64,000 nt of DNA from Actinostola sp. cb2023 (GCA_033675265.1 JAUJYZ010001316.1:1-64000), one strand, 5' to 3'; positions 11,156 through 23,905 are shown, numbered from the stretch's first letter. Notes: generated by a model from the letters alone, not told the origin. Made by a program: numbers and translations.

Positions 11156-12660
11156 ATCTTTGTTCTAAACTCTATCGCATCCAAAAGGACATTGTAATGA
11201 GCTAATCCCATGGGTACTAATTCTCGCACAAGTTTTGACGCCTCTGTCATTCAAAGTGACATGTTGTCCCTAAATCGCAACAGTAACTGATTTGAATGAT
11301 ACTTCTAATGAAGGCTCGAAAAAGGCTGGAAATCGAGCCTAATCTTTTACAGACCTTTAAAGACGAGCAGATTTCCTTTACAGACGAGCAAATAAAACTT
11401 TTCAATGCAAAACTTGTCATAGATGATGAGTCAGCACATCACATCAACATCATCTTCATCATCATTACAATCAAAACATCAAAACATCAAAACATCTTTT
11501 CTCGTCGCTACCTTCCTGGGCGAGTAAATCCCTGCTCGCAGGGTAGTCTTTCAGTGAAAGGTGATTGTTTTTGGCGATGACTAAAATAAAGACCGTCGAC
11601 GTCAATTCAATGTGATTAGTCTCTGCGCCGGCTACCGAGGGTACACATTAACTGAACAGTGTTCACAATTACAAGCATATACTGTAGTATATACAAAGTT
11701 TGTATGTAACAAGATTGTAGTACCTGCTTGGACTTTCTCCTCTTTGATTGCTTATGATGTAACGCTCGTCTATGTCTGTATGCCTTAGCAGCTTTCGATG
11801 TATAGATTATACTATACGGTGAGTGAGCTGTTTTAGGATCTGATGTTCCATGGCCAGTGTGATGAATAGTACCTCGGCGAAGTGTGGAACAAACTTGAAC
11901 AGCAACTGGCAGAGAAGGCCTCCTGTTCTTTCTCTCAGCCTGATGAACAAACTCATTGTCTAGATACTTTGTTAATGTTGGTATGTGTATTTTAGACTCC
12001 TCTTGACTCTTGCTTAGAGACATTATCGAGCATTAGCACAATACAATATATGTGGTTCTCATATCATAAAGGAAAACAACCCTTTTATAAGTTGTACTCG
12101 AAGCGTCTTGCTCTCGAGTGGATGTTGGAATTTTTATTGTGACGTAACCATAACAACCAACTGTTATTAAGGCGCACGCGCGCAGGCCTTACGTCATCTA
12201 CACGGAGGCGCGCGCGCTCTGAGTCTGCTGCATTTTACTCAGTAAAAATGTTGTCCATATTTATTTCTCTCCATTATCAAATCGCATGCAGTTTTCCATT
12301 GTCTGTATTGTTATTGACCTAATCAGATTACACTCAATTGTTGTAAAAACTCTAATGAATGTTTCGTGCATTTATTTGATGTGCACTAAGAGGTCACGTG
12401 TCCCCAATCCCCATACATCGAACAGCAGTGTCAAAATGAACTCCAGAAATGAAGAGAGCAGCTCAAAATTAGTTAAAGGGCGAAGTGTCAGCTCATAATG
12501 CCTGACACATGCAGGAGAATTGACACAGGAGATCGAAATGACATTTTAAAAAAATATAAAATAATAAAAATAATAAAAATAAAAATAATGATAAAGAAAC
12601 TAGTATGATGAGTATATACAGAACAAATGTTCGAAAAAAATCAGACCGATTTCATGACAT
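11156..12660. other. Non-coding interval
   Basis: No recognisable protein or RNA gene. Small open frames are present but show no family signature, codon continuity or conserved neighbour. Confidence 0.3.
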
Positions 12661-12661
12661 A

Positions 12662-12828
<167 letters not shown>

Positions 12829-12892
12829 TATAAATAAAATCGAACGTTTTCTAAGATTTTGTTTGGAAAATGCAATACCTGAAAATGCAATA

Positions 12893-13346
12893 CACTTTAT
12901 TTTCGCGACACTTTATTTTCGCGATTTTGTTAAATTGGGCAACTGAGTAAAGAAGGTTTACAACTTCCCGGTAGGCCAATGAGTAAACGTCACCGCAAGC
13001 ATGGAATCATCGTCAAAGAACATAGAAGCCGTTGAAAAGTTCAAGTCTTTGGTTGAACTCAATTATAAGGAGCCCGAAAATGGCAATTTCAACGACTGTA
13101 CGAGTGACTGAAATACTGCAAGAACTTGGTGCAGAGGAGACTGATTATGAGGACGACGAAGACATTGAATAAGTGGACTCAGAACGATTATTAAAGGCTA
13201 ATAATTCATTTAAAGCATATATGTATGGTCACTTAATTTTCGCGCATGCAAATTTTCGCGACACTTATTTTTCGCGACACTTCAATTTCGCGATTTTTTT
13301 TTTAATCGCGAAATTCGCGAAATTAAAGTGTCGCGAAAGTAAAGTG
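12893..13346. mobile_element. Tc1/mariner-type MITE, ends CACTTTATTTTCGCG
   Basis: The left end CACTTTATTTTCGCG and right end CGCGAAAGTAAAGTG are inverted, with TA on each side (12891-12892 and 13347-13348). TCGCGACACTT motifs are repeated inside both ends. A short Met-initiated stretch near 13001-13110 and an acidic DYEDDEDIE stretch near 13145-13172 could be transposase debris, but they are too short to assign. Confidence 0.7.
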
Positions 13347-13727
13347 TAATAAGGTAGCTTGCCATCCAATACAGTCCTATTCGAATCCTAATAAAATTTG
13401 CGATTTTCAGTTTTTAATGTCATTTCTCCTGTGACCGACATAATGAGCTGAAACTCCGCCCTTTTACTAATTTCGAGCTGCTCTTTTCATTTCTGGAGTT
13501 CATTTTGACACTGCTGTTGGATTTACTGGGGTTGGGGTTACGTGAACGACTATCATATAAAGAGTGGTGGCGATGGTCGTCAATGTTGACAATAACCGAT
13601 AAAAGTACTAGAATCTGTGCACGACCCTGTCCGGCTGTGGGTGTGCAACAAATAATTTTACACCTTTTATACAATTTGTTTTAATTAGTGAACTATTGAC
13701 CCTGAAAGGTCTAATATTCACACTAAA

Positions 13728-13925
13728 CATTAACAACCCAACTGTATAGTAAATATACCATTTCTGCATATTCAGCACCGACTGTACCGGTGTGTTCTGA
13801 GCTTTAGTCATTTTTCACATAAGAACCTGCTTCATTTGTCAGGCTGAGCTGGTTCTTATATATTAGGTGCTTAATTGGCTAAATTTCAGCCTGGAGGTTC
13901 TTAATCTGCAGTTTCTTTTAAACAG
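13728..13925. repeat. Partial copy of the 50371-50684 MITE
   Basis: The sequence from AACCCAACTGTATAGTAAAT through TCTGCAGTTTCTT matches the right two-thirds of the MITE at 50371-50684 almost base for base. The right end diverges just before the large transposon at 13944. Confidence 0.7.
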
Positions 13926-14149
13926 GGTGTTAAAAAACATGTATTTTTTAAGTTCCGATATTCTGAAGTAGAGAAAATATGGTAAATATTAGGGTATGCA
14001 TCATTGAAATTTGCCATTTTCTTAAAAAATGGTAAACAATCAGTCTCTCATATGTGTTTATTACCAAAACCCAACAATTTTACATTAAATATTATACAGA
14101 CATTTTCAGCAGTCTGATAAGTGATTGTGACCACTGATTTGATTTCTAA

Positions 14150-15050
14150 ACTAAACAGGACTCAAAAAGTCTTCGGAAGTTTCTGCAGACTTTTTGTCTA
14201 TATCTGGTAAATTACTGCATACAAACCGAGCAGAGCTCAAAAAGTCTTCGGAAATTTCTGCGGACTTATTTTCTATATCTGGTAAAATACTGTATACCAA
14301 CCGAGCAGAGCTCAAAAAGTCTTCGGAAATTTCTGCGGACTTTTTATGTATATCTGGTAAAATACTGTATACCAACTGAGCAGAGCTCAAAAAGTCTTCG
14401 GAAATTTCTGCGGACTTTTTGTCTATATCTGGTAAAATACTATACCAACTGAGCAGAGCTCAAAAAGTCTTCGGAAATTTCTGCGAACTTTTTGTCTATA
14501 TCTGGTAAAATACTATACCAACTGAGCAGAGCTCAAAAAGTCTTCGGAAATTTCTGCGGACTTTTTGTCTATATCTGGTAAAATACTGTATACCAACTGA
14601 GCAGAGCTCAAAAAGTCTTCGGAAATTTCTGCGGACTTTTTGTCTATATCTGGTAAAATACTATACCAACTGAGCAGAGCTCAAAAAGTCTTCGGAAATT
14701 TCTGCGGACTTTTTGTCTATATCTGGTAAAATACTATACCAACTGAGCAGAGCTCAAAAAGTCTTCGGAAATTTCTGCGGACTTTTTTTGTCTATATCTG
14801 GTAAAATACTGTATACCAACCGAGCAGAGCTCAAAAAGTCTTTGGAAATTTCTGCGGACTTTTTATCTATATCTGGTAAAATACAATACCAACTGAGCAG
14901 AGCTCAAAAAGTCTTCGGAAATTTATGCGGACTTTTTGTGTCTATATCTGGTACATTACTGTAGTAAACCAACCGAGCAGAAGTCAAAGAGTCTTTGGAA
15001 AGTTCTGCAGACATTTTCTCTATATCTGGTAAGTAAAAAGACTTACTGGC
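14150..15050 (+). repeat. ~73-bp tandem array, left arm
   Basis: About twelve copies of a unit containing GAGCAGAGCTCAAAAAGTCT, then TTCGGAAATTTCTGCGGAC, then TATCTGGTAAAATACT. Within each unit AAAAAGTC.TCGGAAATTTCTG.GGACTTTTT is itself partly palindromic. Copies at the inner edge (14990-15120) are progressively degenerate. Confidence 0.9.
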
Positions 15051-15197
15051 CTGGTTAGAGCTCAAAATGTGTACAGAAATTTCTACAGACATATATTTTG
15101 CATGTGGTAAATAACTGAAAACTGACCAGGCAGAACATGTGAAAATGTGTTCAGAAATTTCCAGAAAATGTGTTCAGAAATTTCCATATCTGGCCAC

Positions 15198-15334
15198 GGT
15201 TGCATGAAAGGTGAATAGCGCTATCCACCGGATAAGTCCTATCCAACGGATAAAATTTATTGGATAACTGCATCAGTTTTATCCGTTGGATAGGACTTAT
15301 CCGGTGGATAGCGCTATTCACCTTTCGTGCAACC
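15198..15334. mobile_element. Foldback MITE, ends GGTTGCATGAAAGGTGAAT
   Basis: An almost perfect palindrome of 137 bp. The left arm GGTTGCATGAAAGGTGAATA pairs with the right arm ending CACCTTTCGTGCAACC, and the middle is made of ATCCACCGGATAAG/CTTATCCGGTGGAT. It is nested inside the large transposon at 13944-20614. Confidence 0.75.
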
Positions 15335-16026
15335 GGGGCCTGGTATATTACTGAAGACCAACATGAAAGAGCTAAAAGTTCCTATTTATATTTTCTTGAC
15401 CAATTATAGGGTAAATGTGATAAGAAAACAATGTTATATAAAGGTTCAAAACTACGGGCTCTGGCTTTCATTGGACTACATGGACTACAAGACCGAGAGC
15501 ATACCCGAGGTCTTGAAGTTCAATGAAAGCCCGAGCCTGTGGTTTTCAACCGGTTTAATAACCAGCCATGCCCCAATTCTATTGTTTTAATGGAAGACAT
15601 TTGTGTATTCATCAAAGCTGCCCCCGGCTTTAAAAATGTAGGTCTTGGTCTGGATTTCAAAACTGACATTAAACAATAGAATTGAGGCATGGCATGTTTT
15701 TTAAATAGCACGAAAAGGCTGGATTTCTCAGTCTTGAGAACTAATAAATGAAAAAAATGATAATTTGTATAAGTTGGCAGTGTACACATTCTCTTCAAAA
15801 TAGTTTCAGTATAATAATTATTAATACCCGAGTACAAATCTCAGGTTCTATTTTATGTGCAATGTGTTTACTGTTTGATCTTTATCCACTAAAATTGCTT
15901 TTACATGTACATGTATAGAGGGTCCCTACACTTGGTCCCAAGGGTGTCTGCTTATGGGAGGTTCCACTGTAATTATTGCTTAGTACTTTGAATAGATTAC
16001 TGTGTTTTATTGTTATATTGTCCTAG

Positions 16027-16218
16027 CGAAAGTCACACTATAAGCACCAAGAAAAAGTAAAATCCAACCCTGAAAAATTTGCTTGCCTTGTACAAGATGG
16101 TATGGACCAGGCCAAGCTATTTCTTCAAAGGCTCACTGTGATTGCTTATGCCTACGCCAATGCATGTCAACTTACAGACATCCTCAACCATGGTCGACAA
16201 CCTACATTGTACATGTAA
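16027..16218 (+). pseudogene. Exon remnant of a transposon-associated protein (DGMDQ motif)
   Basis: A frame starting right after a CCTAG acceptor-like site reads on without a stop for 63 codons. It contains HYKHQEKVKSNPEKFACLV followed by QDGMDQAKLFLQ. I recognise the H-x-P-x-K...DGMDQ pattern from uncharacterised, probably transposase-related cnidarian proteins; the exact family is from memory and not verified. It lies midway between the two inverted tandem arrays, so it is the best candidate for the element's own gene. Confidence 0.4.
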
Positions 16219-16506
16219 AGGCTACTTAGACCTCTTTCAATATCCACATTATTCAAATTTGGCCATCAATATTTTGTCGATGGAGCTGAAAGATGGATAA
16301 ACTTCCAGATATACTTTATTTGCAGCTACATGTAGACAACTGTTGGAGAGAGAATAAAAAAAACAATTTGTTCACAACTTCCTACATGGTGTGTAGCAAT
16401 ACTGGTTTGATTTGAACTCCATATTTTATAAATACATGTAACTTAAGCTTAATTAGCTTACAATATGAAGGCCAAATAATTAAATATTCAAGGTGAGTTT
16501 CCTCAC

Positions 16507-16812
16507 AGGAAGCCCAAGCTCTGTTCTTGTGGCAGTTATAAAGAGATGTATGTGGAAATATATACATTTTTTTGTAAACTATATTTTCTATAAGTAAAAG
16601 CTTTGAAACTCACCTGGTGGTAGTGTGGTCCAAGAGCTGAAACCACTACCAGGGCAAAATAACACAACAAGCAACACTCTATGTGAGTTTCAAAGCTTTT
16701 ACTTATAGATTACTCTCAAAAATATAGTTTATATATTTTCACATAAGTCTACATTTCTTTATACTGCCACAACTCCACAAGAACACGGGGCCCGAACACG
16801 GCTTCCTCAGTG
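16507..16812. mobile_element. Inverted-repeat MITE, end ACAGGAAGCCC
   Basis: The left arm (GTAAACTATATTTTCTATAA, then AAGCTTTGAAACTCACC) pairs with the right arm between 16680 and 16800. The left tip, ACAGGAAGCCCAAGCTC, is of the CACAGG type seen at 21140 and 33141. The right tip is degenerate, and no target duplication is clear. Confidence 0.5.
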
Positions 16813-17954
16813 TGACTTTCTTCATGGTAGCTAGGACATACATTTGTACCCAAGAGGATGTTGACAAGATGTTTAATCGGTAAGTGGTAATATGTTGGTG
16901 TACATGTAAGCTAAATTAAAATACATTGTATTGTATTGGAGGTTTTTATACATGTGACGTTTAATTGAAGTGCCGTTCAGTATTGTATTGTAAGAAAAAT
17001 GACGGTTGGAAAACAGAGTCTCTTACTGTCTATTACTCGAGAAACCACTCTAATAACCTTAACGATAAGTAGTATTTACCTTTAACTTGATCTTGCAAAA
17101 TAGATTCCCAGAAATAAACTGTAAAATTCCAAACGATGTCCGCGAAAATGTAGATCGAGACTGCTACTACGTCGTCTTCTCCCAAGCGTCCGCCATTTTG
17201 AAATAGCGAGAAGAGAGAGCCCTGGGGCTCAGAACGTCACCGTTAATTCTGGCCGTTTACCATTCCTATTTACCATATTTGGTATTTGAATTTGTCAAGC
17301 AGCCGCCATTTTGCTTGAGTTGTAGTTCAGTGAATGCGCGAGGGTTTTTGTTTGAATTCTAGTTGAAATGATTCTCGTTTGAGAATGCTCTGAGCTCTGA
17401 CAACACATGGAGTTACTTGGCGTCACTAAGGTTCACTTTTGCGATATAAATAGAGGGATATCGTTCTGTTATCGATCGAAAATGTAAGTACATGTAAGCT
17501 TAACTTATTATCTGACCTATTATTGTCTGATGTATGATATATTTATAGCACAACGACTCGTGGCTTAGCTTAAATAATTTCGCCAGTCGTCGCTATTAAA
17601 GGACCATTCAAGCAGAGATTCCTTTTGCTTCCCTCTCTTACTCAGTATGACTTTGACCAATTTCGTCGAGTTACATGTACATGTAAAGGAATCTTTGCTC
17701 GCAGGGTACTCAATAACTACATTTATAAGCTTACATTTATGCCCTATAAATATTGAAGTAAGCTTATCAACTTACTGAGGAAACTCGTCAGAATTGATTT
17801 ATACCTTATATAGCTTACCGGAGAGAGAATAAAACACAATTTGTGGTATGAATTTGCAGTCATCGGTCCACCAATCCAGTAATCAAAGGGTTTAGATCTT
17901 TTTAGATCTTTTATACATTTGGAACGAAATGATTGATACACGAATAGAACAATT

Positions 17955-18395
17955 ACATGTATGACTTATATACGTCAGTTGTCATGTATGACTTATATAC
18001 ATTTACGTCAGTTGTCATGTATGACTTATATACGTCAGCTGTCATGTATGACTCATATACGTCAGTTGTCATGTATGACTTATATACAGCTGTCATGTAT
18101 GACTTATATACATTTACTGTCATGTATGACATTTACGTCAGTTGTCATGTATGACTTATATACGTCAGTCTGTCATGTATGACTTATATACGTCAGTTGT
18201 CATGTATGACTTATATATGTCACGTCAGTTGTCATGTATGACTTATATACATTATACATGTCAGTTGTCATGTATGACTTATATACGTCAGTTGTCATGT
18301 ATGTATGTATGACAGTTGTATATATACGTATATTCATGTTGTCATGTATGACTTATATACGTCAGTTGTCATGTATGACTTATATACACATGTAC
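17955..18395 (+). repeat. ~27-bp minisatellite, TGTCATGTATGACTTATATACG
   Basis: About fourteen copies of a unit containing TGTCATGTATGACTTATATA, plus CGTCAGT, with length variation between 20 and 40 bp. TGTCATGTATGACA is a palindrome, so the array is rich in potential hairpins. It is part of the core of the large transposon. Confidence 0.85.
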
Positions 18396-18575
18396 GTACT
18401 GTAATGACTTATTCACTGTAATTCTTTTATCCTGAATAACAATACAGTATATTACCATAACCAACCATTTTATATTGCTTTGCCATAGTCGTACTAACTA
18501 ACATGTTGCATATTATTCAACAGCTATACACATGACCTTACAGAAGGCTAGAAAATGTTACTAAAGTAGCAGATT

Positions 18576-18809
18576 ATGCAGGTTAATGTTGGTGATGTCG
18601 TAGCTGTAACTTTGGAAAACTTTAGACCCCCAAATATTGCCACTGTTCTAGAAGTGAATCTTGATACTTTTAAAGTTCAATGGCTGAAGGAGGGCTATAA
18701 CAAGAAATGGATCACTTGGCCAATATGGCCCATCAATCATACCCGAACAGAGTGTGATTTACTATGGGTTCACTTTGGAAGATGGCAGGATTTCCAAACA
18801 CAGATATAG
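18576..18809 (+). pseudogene. Possible last exon of the transposon gene (small beta-barrel domain)
   Basis: This 77-residue frame begins VNVGDVVAVTLENFRPPNIATV and continues VLEVNLDTFKVQWLKEGYNKKW, the look of a Tudor/PWWP-like small barrel. Such a domain ends several cnidarian transposon-associated proteins as I remember them. It is on the same strand as the DGMDQ remnant and inside the same transposon, so the two may be exons of one gene. The last ~15 codons run into the tandem array and are not meaningful. Confidence 0.35.
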
Positions 18810-18824
18810 AGAAAAAAAAGACTT

Positions 18825-20215
18825 TTTGAGCTCTGCTCAGCTGGTAAAGTGGATTTAGCACTATAGAAATAAAATTATTATTATTATTATTACATGTATT
18901 CAGTAATTTACCAGATATAGACAAAAAGTCCGCAGAAATTTCCGAAGACTTTTTGAGCCGGCTTGGTTGGTATTCAGTAATTTACCAGATACAGACAAAA
19001 AGTCCGCAGAAATTTCCGAAGACTTTTTGAGCTCTGCTCAGTTGGCATAGTATTTTACCAGATATAGACAAAAAGTCAGCAGAAATTTCCGAAGACTTTT
19101 TGAGCTCTGCTCAGTTGGTATAGTATTTTACCAGATATAGACAAAAAGTCCGCAGAAATTTCCGAAGACTTTTTGAGCTCTGCTCAGTTGGTATAGTATT
19201 TTACCAGATATATACAAAAAGTCCGCAGAAATTTCCGAAGACTTTTTGAGCTCTGCTCAGTTGGTATAATATTTTACCAGATATATACAAAAAGTCCGCA
19301 GAAATTTCCGAAGACTTTTTGAGCTCTGCTCAGTTGGCATAGTATTTTACCAGATATAGACAAAAAGTCAGCAGAAATTTCCGAAGACTTTTTGAGCTCT
19401 GCTCAGTTGGTATAGTATTTTACCAGATATAGACAAAAAGTCCGCAGAAATTTCCGAAGACTTTTTGAGCTCTGCTTGGTTGGTATACAGTATTTTACCA
19501 GATATAGACAAAAAGTCCGCAGAAATTTCCGAAGACTTTTTGAGCTCTGCTCAGTTGGTATACAGTAATTTACCAGATACAGACAAAAAGTCCGCAGAAA
19601 TTTCCGAAGACTTTTTGAGCTCTGCTCAGTTGGTATAAGTATTTACCAGATATAGACAAAAAGTCCGCAGAAAGAAACTTTTTGAGCTCTGCTCAGTTGG
19701 TATAGTATTTTACCAGATATAGACAAAAAGTCCGCAGAAATTTCCGAAGACTTTTTGAGCTCTGCTCTGAGTTGGTATACAGTAATTTACCAGATACAGA
19801 CAAAAAGTCCGCAGAAATTTCCGAAGACTTTTTGAGCTCTGCTCAGTTGGTATAAAATTTTACCAGATATAGACAAAAAGTCCGCAGAAATTTCCGAAGA
19901 CTTTTTGAGCTCTGCTCAGTTGGCATAGTATTTTACCAGATATAGACAAAAAGTCCGCAGAAATTTCCGAAGACTTTTTGAGCTCTGCTCAGTTGGTATA
20001 GTATTTTACCAGATATAGACAAAAAGTCCGCAGAAATTTCCGAAGACTTTTTGAGCTCTGCTCAGTTGGTATACAGTATTTTACCAGATATAGATAAAAA
20101 GTCTGCAGAAATTTCTGAAGACTTTTTGAGCTCTGCTCTGAGTTGGTATACAGTAATTTACCAGATACAGACAAAAAGTCCGCAGAAATTTCCGAAGACT
20201 TTTCGAGCTTCATCC
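18825..20215 (-). repeat. ~73-bp tandem array, right arm (inverted)
   Basis: About nineteen copies of the same unit as at 14150-15050, here on the opposite strand (TTTTTGAGCTCTGCTCAG, then TTACCAGATATAGAC). Together the two arrays form an enormous imperfect inverted repeat. One copy at 19650-19690 has an internal deletion. A separate AAATAAAATTATTATTATT tail at 18868-18890 interrupts the first copy. Confidence 0.9.
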
Positions 20216-20614
20216 AGTTAAGAAGTAATTGAATTCATGAGTAATTTACCAGTCTGGTATGAAAATCAGTTATTGAATTGATTTTACCATTTTGTACATA
20301 ATAGTCAAATACTATGTCATACACTTAGAACTCAACCAAACGTCATTGGCACATTTTAACCTATGAGACTGTAAATTTTCCCATATTTTGAGTTTTGGTA
20401 ATAAGAGTATTAAATGGATGTGAAATGAAACGTTGTCTTGTTTTTATGTTGTTGGTAGGATTTGTTGCTATCAGAACTGTGCTTTCCAATATTACAGAAG
20501 TTGGTTGTTATGTGACTAAAAATGTCAATTCTTACCATTATCTTGGTAAAATATTAGTGCTTTGGTGTAATTTTTGCCAGAAACTCTACTTCAGAATATC
20601 GGAACTTAAAAAAA

Positions 20615-21139
20615 GTATCTAACTTTCATTTGTGAACATTTATTTTTCAGTTGTTGATGATATAAAAAACGATGCTCTCAGAACAGAGTCGAAGCAAAGC
20701 AAGAAGTCGCCACAGTAACCCCGAAAGACAAATACACAAACGTCGAGGATGGGAAGCCTGTGGTACTGATACACAGCTTGGACTACCTGTGGGACCAAAA
20801 AAAAAATACGGGCTGTGTTTTTCAACTTGTGCCGGGCAAAAGGCCTGGGCACGAGTAATAAGCACAGGAAGCCCAAATCGTCAAAAGAATCTCGCTTGGG
20901 CTGCCTGTGCGTAAGTGTGTCTGACAAAGAACAAGCAGTAAACGTCATGCCAACCGTTGGTCATAAGTACTGAAATATGTTCCGAGAATCACCTCAAAAA
21001 CATCCAATTGAATCTAGCGAGCCTGAACCAAACACAAAACACAGGCATGCCAAGCTTGTACTGAATTGTGATTTTAAAATGGTACTTTTGATGTTTTGCA
21101 TAGAAGTTTTCAGATTACAGCCTTTTTGAGGACTTTTAA
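20615..21139. other. Non-coding interval
   Basis: Contains short repeats only, including GGCACGAGTAATAAGCACAGG at 20847-20867 and a GCTTGGGCTGCCTGTG end near 20893. No gene is supported. Confidence 0.35.
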
Positions 21140-21522
21140 CACAGGTAGCCCAAGCTGTGTATCAGTACAATATTATAAGAGAATGTATGTGGATAATGTC
21201 AATAAAATCAATAAAATAATAAAATGAAAATGAAATCCTCCATAAAGTTCTGTGTATCTTCTTCAATTATTCCTTTATTGCCTGTGAAGATTTGAAGCGA
21301 TTTAGACGAGAATTGAGCGAGTTATAGCCATTTTAAAATTAGCCCAATTCGCTCAATTCTCGTCTAAATCGCTTCAAATCTTCACAGGCAATAAAGGAAT
21401 AATTGAAGAAGATACACAGTACTTTATAGAGGATTTCATTTTCATTTTATTATTTTATTGATTTTATTGACATTATCCACATACATTCTCTTATAATAAT
21501 GTACTAGCTTGGGCTACCTGTG
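21140..21522. mobile_element. CACAGG-type MITE with 7-bp target duplication
   Basis: The ends CACAGGTAGCCCAAGC and GCTTGGGCTACCTGTG are inverted, and the direct repeat CTTTTAA flanks both sides (21133-21139 and 21523-21529). Long internal arms (about 21200-21310 against 21340-21470) make most of the element a foldback. No coding capacity. Confidence 0.85.
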
Positions 21523-21529
21523 CTTTTAA

Positions 21530-22948
21530 TAGGGAAAATCACATTAATTTGAATATCTCATTCAAAGCTGTTCGAGTCTGAGATGATAATTTATAATCAT
21601 CAATAATCAGGCGAACAAGAATTAAACCATCTGGAATGGATGTCCACACTTTTACTAAGGAGAAAATAAAATCAATGTTAATTTTTTACTGTCATGTGAC
21701 CTGTTAAATTCTAAATTACAAAGACCACTATGAATGTCATTTGATAACATGCTATTCATTATTCTATATACATTGTACATAATAATAATACAGTTTCAAT
21801 ACAGCCCATTTTTTAACTGAATTTTTTTTATTTCTTTATATAATATAACCAAGAGCCTGGTCAACAACAACTTATGACTTTATGAGCATATTATTTTCAA
21901 GAAATCTTGGAAGTATTGAATTAAACGTTTGGTCAAGTTTTAGCATGCAAGGTGGAATATTCCTCCAGATTCTAAAAAAATAATGAATTTATGCTAATCA
22001 GGTAAAGCGACCAAGCCTTAAAGTGCCCATCACCCTTATTATTGTTATCATGAAAATGTATTCTATGTAATGTGAATAGTCGCAGGATTTGATACTTTGT
22101 GATTTGGAGCTTAATTTGGATATGTGAGTTGTAAGGCCAGTTTGAAATCCCAATAAAGCGACATACGAGGAGGCATCATTTATTATACAAAAATACCCTA
22201 GTGCAAATTACTGACATTTTAAAACTGCAGAAACTTTCCTTAGTTTTCAATGCATACTTCCATATCCAGTTTTAATTATTTCAGTTCAGGTTTATTTCAC
22301 TTAGTAAATTATGGCAAATGCCTCCTCATACATCACAAAATTAGCATATCAGGATTTAAAACCTCTATAACTCAGTAATGCAAAGCTCAAATCACATAAC
22401 ACTGAACCACCCCAATATTCACTTCATATTGAAGTGATTTCTAAAATAAAAAAATAAGGCTGATAGGCACTTTAGCATGCTTGAGTTTCAAAACAATACT
22501 TATAAATATTGTACTTGAAGTCGTGCGATTTCCAATACTTGTTATTTACTACTATTATTAAACTCATTAATAATTCATGAGGAAATCACAATCATAACCG
22601 TGAAGTGTGTTTTATATCTGATACACAATCGTCCTCATTTACATCAACTTTAACAACGATTTTCTTCGTGAAAGTTACTTGTATCTTCAAAATTTTAATA
22701 AATATGAAATTCTACAGTTACTGTTCATTGGATAAGTAGTTTACAACATTCGCATATATAAGAAATAACTATTACTTATTATTATTATTATCTGTGTTGT
22801 ATCAGATCTACAATCACACCATTCATGTTGTAAACACTACTTACATACATTACTAGTATTCACCATAAAGATATATCTCTGCTATTCCATCAAGACAGCC
22901 AATTCTATAAACTCAACACCTTATGGGCCAAATTAGACTCTCCCAAAT
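21530..22948. other. Non-coding interval upstream of a MITE
   Basis: A+T-rich sequence with no recognised gene. At 22741-22850 are inverted pieces TTTACAACATTCGC and TTCATGTTGTAAAC that resemble the TTGTATC hairpin family at 3772. Confidence 0.35.
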
Positions 22949-23189
22949 TTATATAGCAATAGAACACACAAACAGGACTGTCTGACTTGTATGTAATAGA
23001 TACAATATGAGCAGATATTGTATCTGACTTATGGAATCCAACGATGTATAAGTGGATGTTTTACTATAATTTGGATAATAGGAAACAGTTTGGCCAAGAA
23101 AATCCAAGTTAAAGTTGAATGCAAATGAGGATGATTCTGTATCCGATTTACAGATGTCTGCTATGCTTATGATTTCTATTGGATTTCCC

Positions 23190-23720
23190 CAGGAGCCCAT
23201 AAGTAGGAGCCTCCATCTGGGATGTATTCGTGAGACGACCTGTGACCGGATCAGGCTATTTTTAGAACACCAGTTTTGTCGCGAAATTTTAACACCAGGG
23301 ATTTTTGATTTCGGCTTTATTACGGAGTTTCTAGCTTTTGGCTTGGTAGGTTTACTATTTGATGTTTTTTTAGTTCCTTGAGAAACAGAACACGAACTTG
23401 AAGACTCTTGGTCACTTTCCGATGAAGTACTAAACTCTGCAAAAGAGTCACTGTAACTATCACTGCCATTTTCGCTCTCTTCACTTTCAGTTTCTTCAAT
23501 TTCGCCAATTTCTTCGTCCGCCACTTTGTTCATATATCACAAATAAACACAAATCATCTACCTCATTGATGCTGATTGGCTCTGTGTAATTCCCATGGGG
23601 GATTCCTATTGATTGATGATTAGTTCGCAGGAAAAGGTGTTCTAAAAATAGCCTGATCCGGTCACAGGTCGTCTCACAAATCCAGTACGGTAGATGGAGG
23701 CTCCTACTTATGGGCTCCTG
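23190..23720. mobile_element. CAGGAGCCC-type element with 7-bp target duplication and an exon inside
   Basis: The left end CAGGAGCCCATAAGTAGGAG and the inverse right end (ending ATGGGCTCCTG) are flanked by the direct repeat ATTTCCC (23183-23189 and 23721-23727). The inverted similarity continues inwards for about 85 bp (CGACCTGTGACCGGATCAGG in the left arm). The 531-bp element encloses an acidic coding segment on the minus strand. Confidence 0.85.
23273..23533 (-). pseudogene. Acidic Ser/Glu-rich 5' coding segment inside the MITE
   Basis: From the Met at 23533 the frame reads MNKVADEEIGEIEETESEES and stays acidic and serine-rich for ~50 residues. It then turns basic (KPTKPKARNSVIKPKSK). The frame continues to 22949 but beyond 23273 crosses the inverted arm and then the left end of the element, so that part is not meaningful. 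It could be the 5' exon of the parent transposase or a captured host exon. I do not recognise the family. Confidence 0.35.
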
Positions 23721-23905
23721 ATTTCCCTAATTAATTATTCATGAATTCGATAAGGATTGACTACAAGTGTTTGTTTCAATCTTCAAAGTCTTACTGTATG
23801 TTACAGTCTCTGGGATTTGTAGAATAAATTGATTGTTTCAAATGTATAGGTTCAAAATGTAGAGCATTTTAAACATTGAAATGAATGTATCTGGTTATTC
23901 ATTTA

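Larger units (their letters stand above)
13944..20614. mobile_element. Large DNA transposon relic with inverted tandem-array ends
   Basis: A ~30-bp inverted repeat defines the edges: AAGTTCCGATATTCTGAAGT at 13950-13969 and its complement at 20588-20607. Both copies are extended by a T6-7/A6-7 run outwards and TAGAG/CTCTA inwards. GTA lies immediately outside both ends, a possible 3-bp target duplication. Just inside, a ~73-bp tandem repeat forms an array at each end in opposite orientations (14150-15050 and 18825-20215). The ~3.8-kb core contains two exon-like remnants at 16027-16218 and 18576-18809. The superfamily is not identified. The length and internal exons suggest an autonomous ancestor. 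Confidence 0.65.

Noticed and set aside
16790..16890. Possible host exon ending at a good GTAAGT donor
   Set aside because: The short frame (ICTQEDVDKMFNR) matches no family I know and overlaps the right arm of an inverted repeat.
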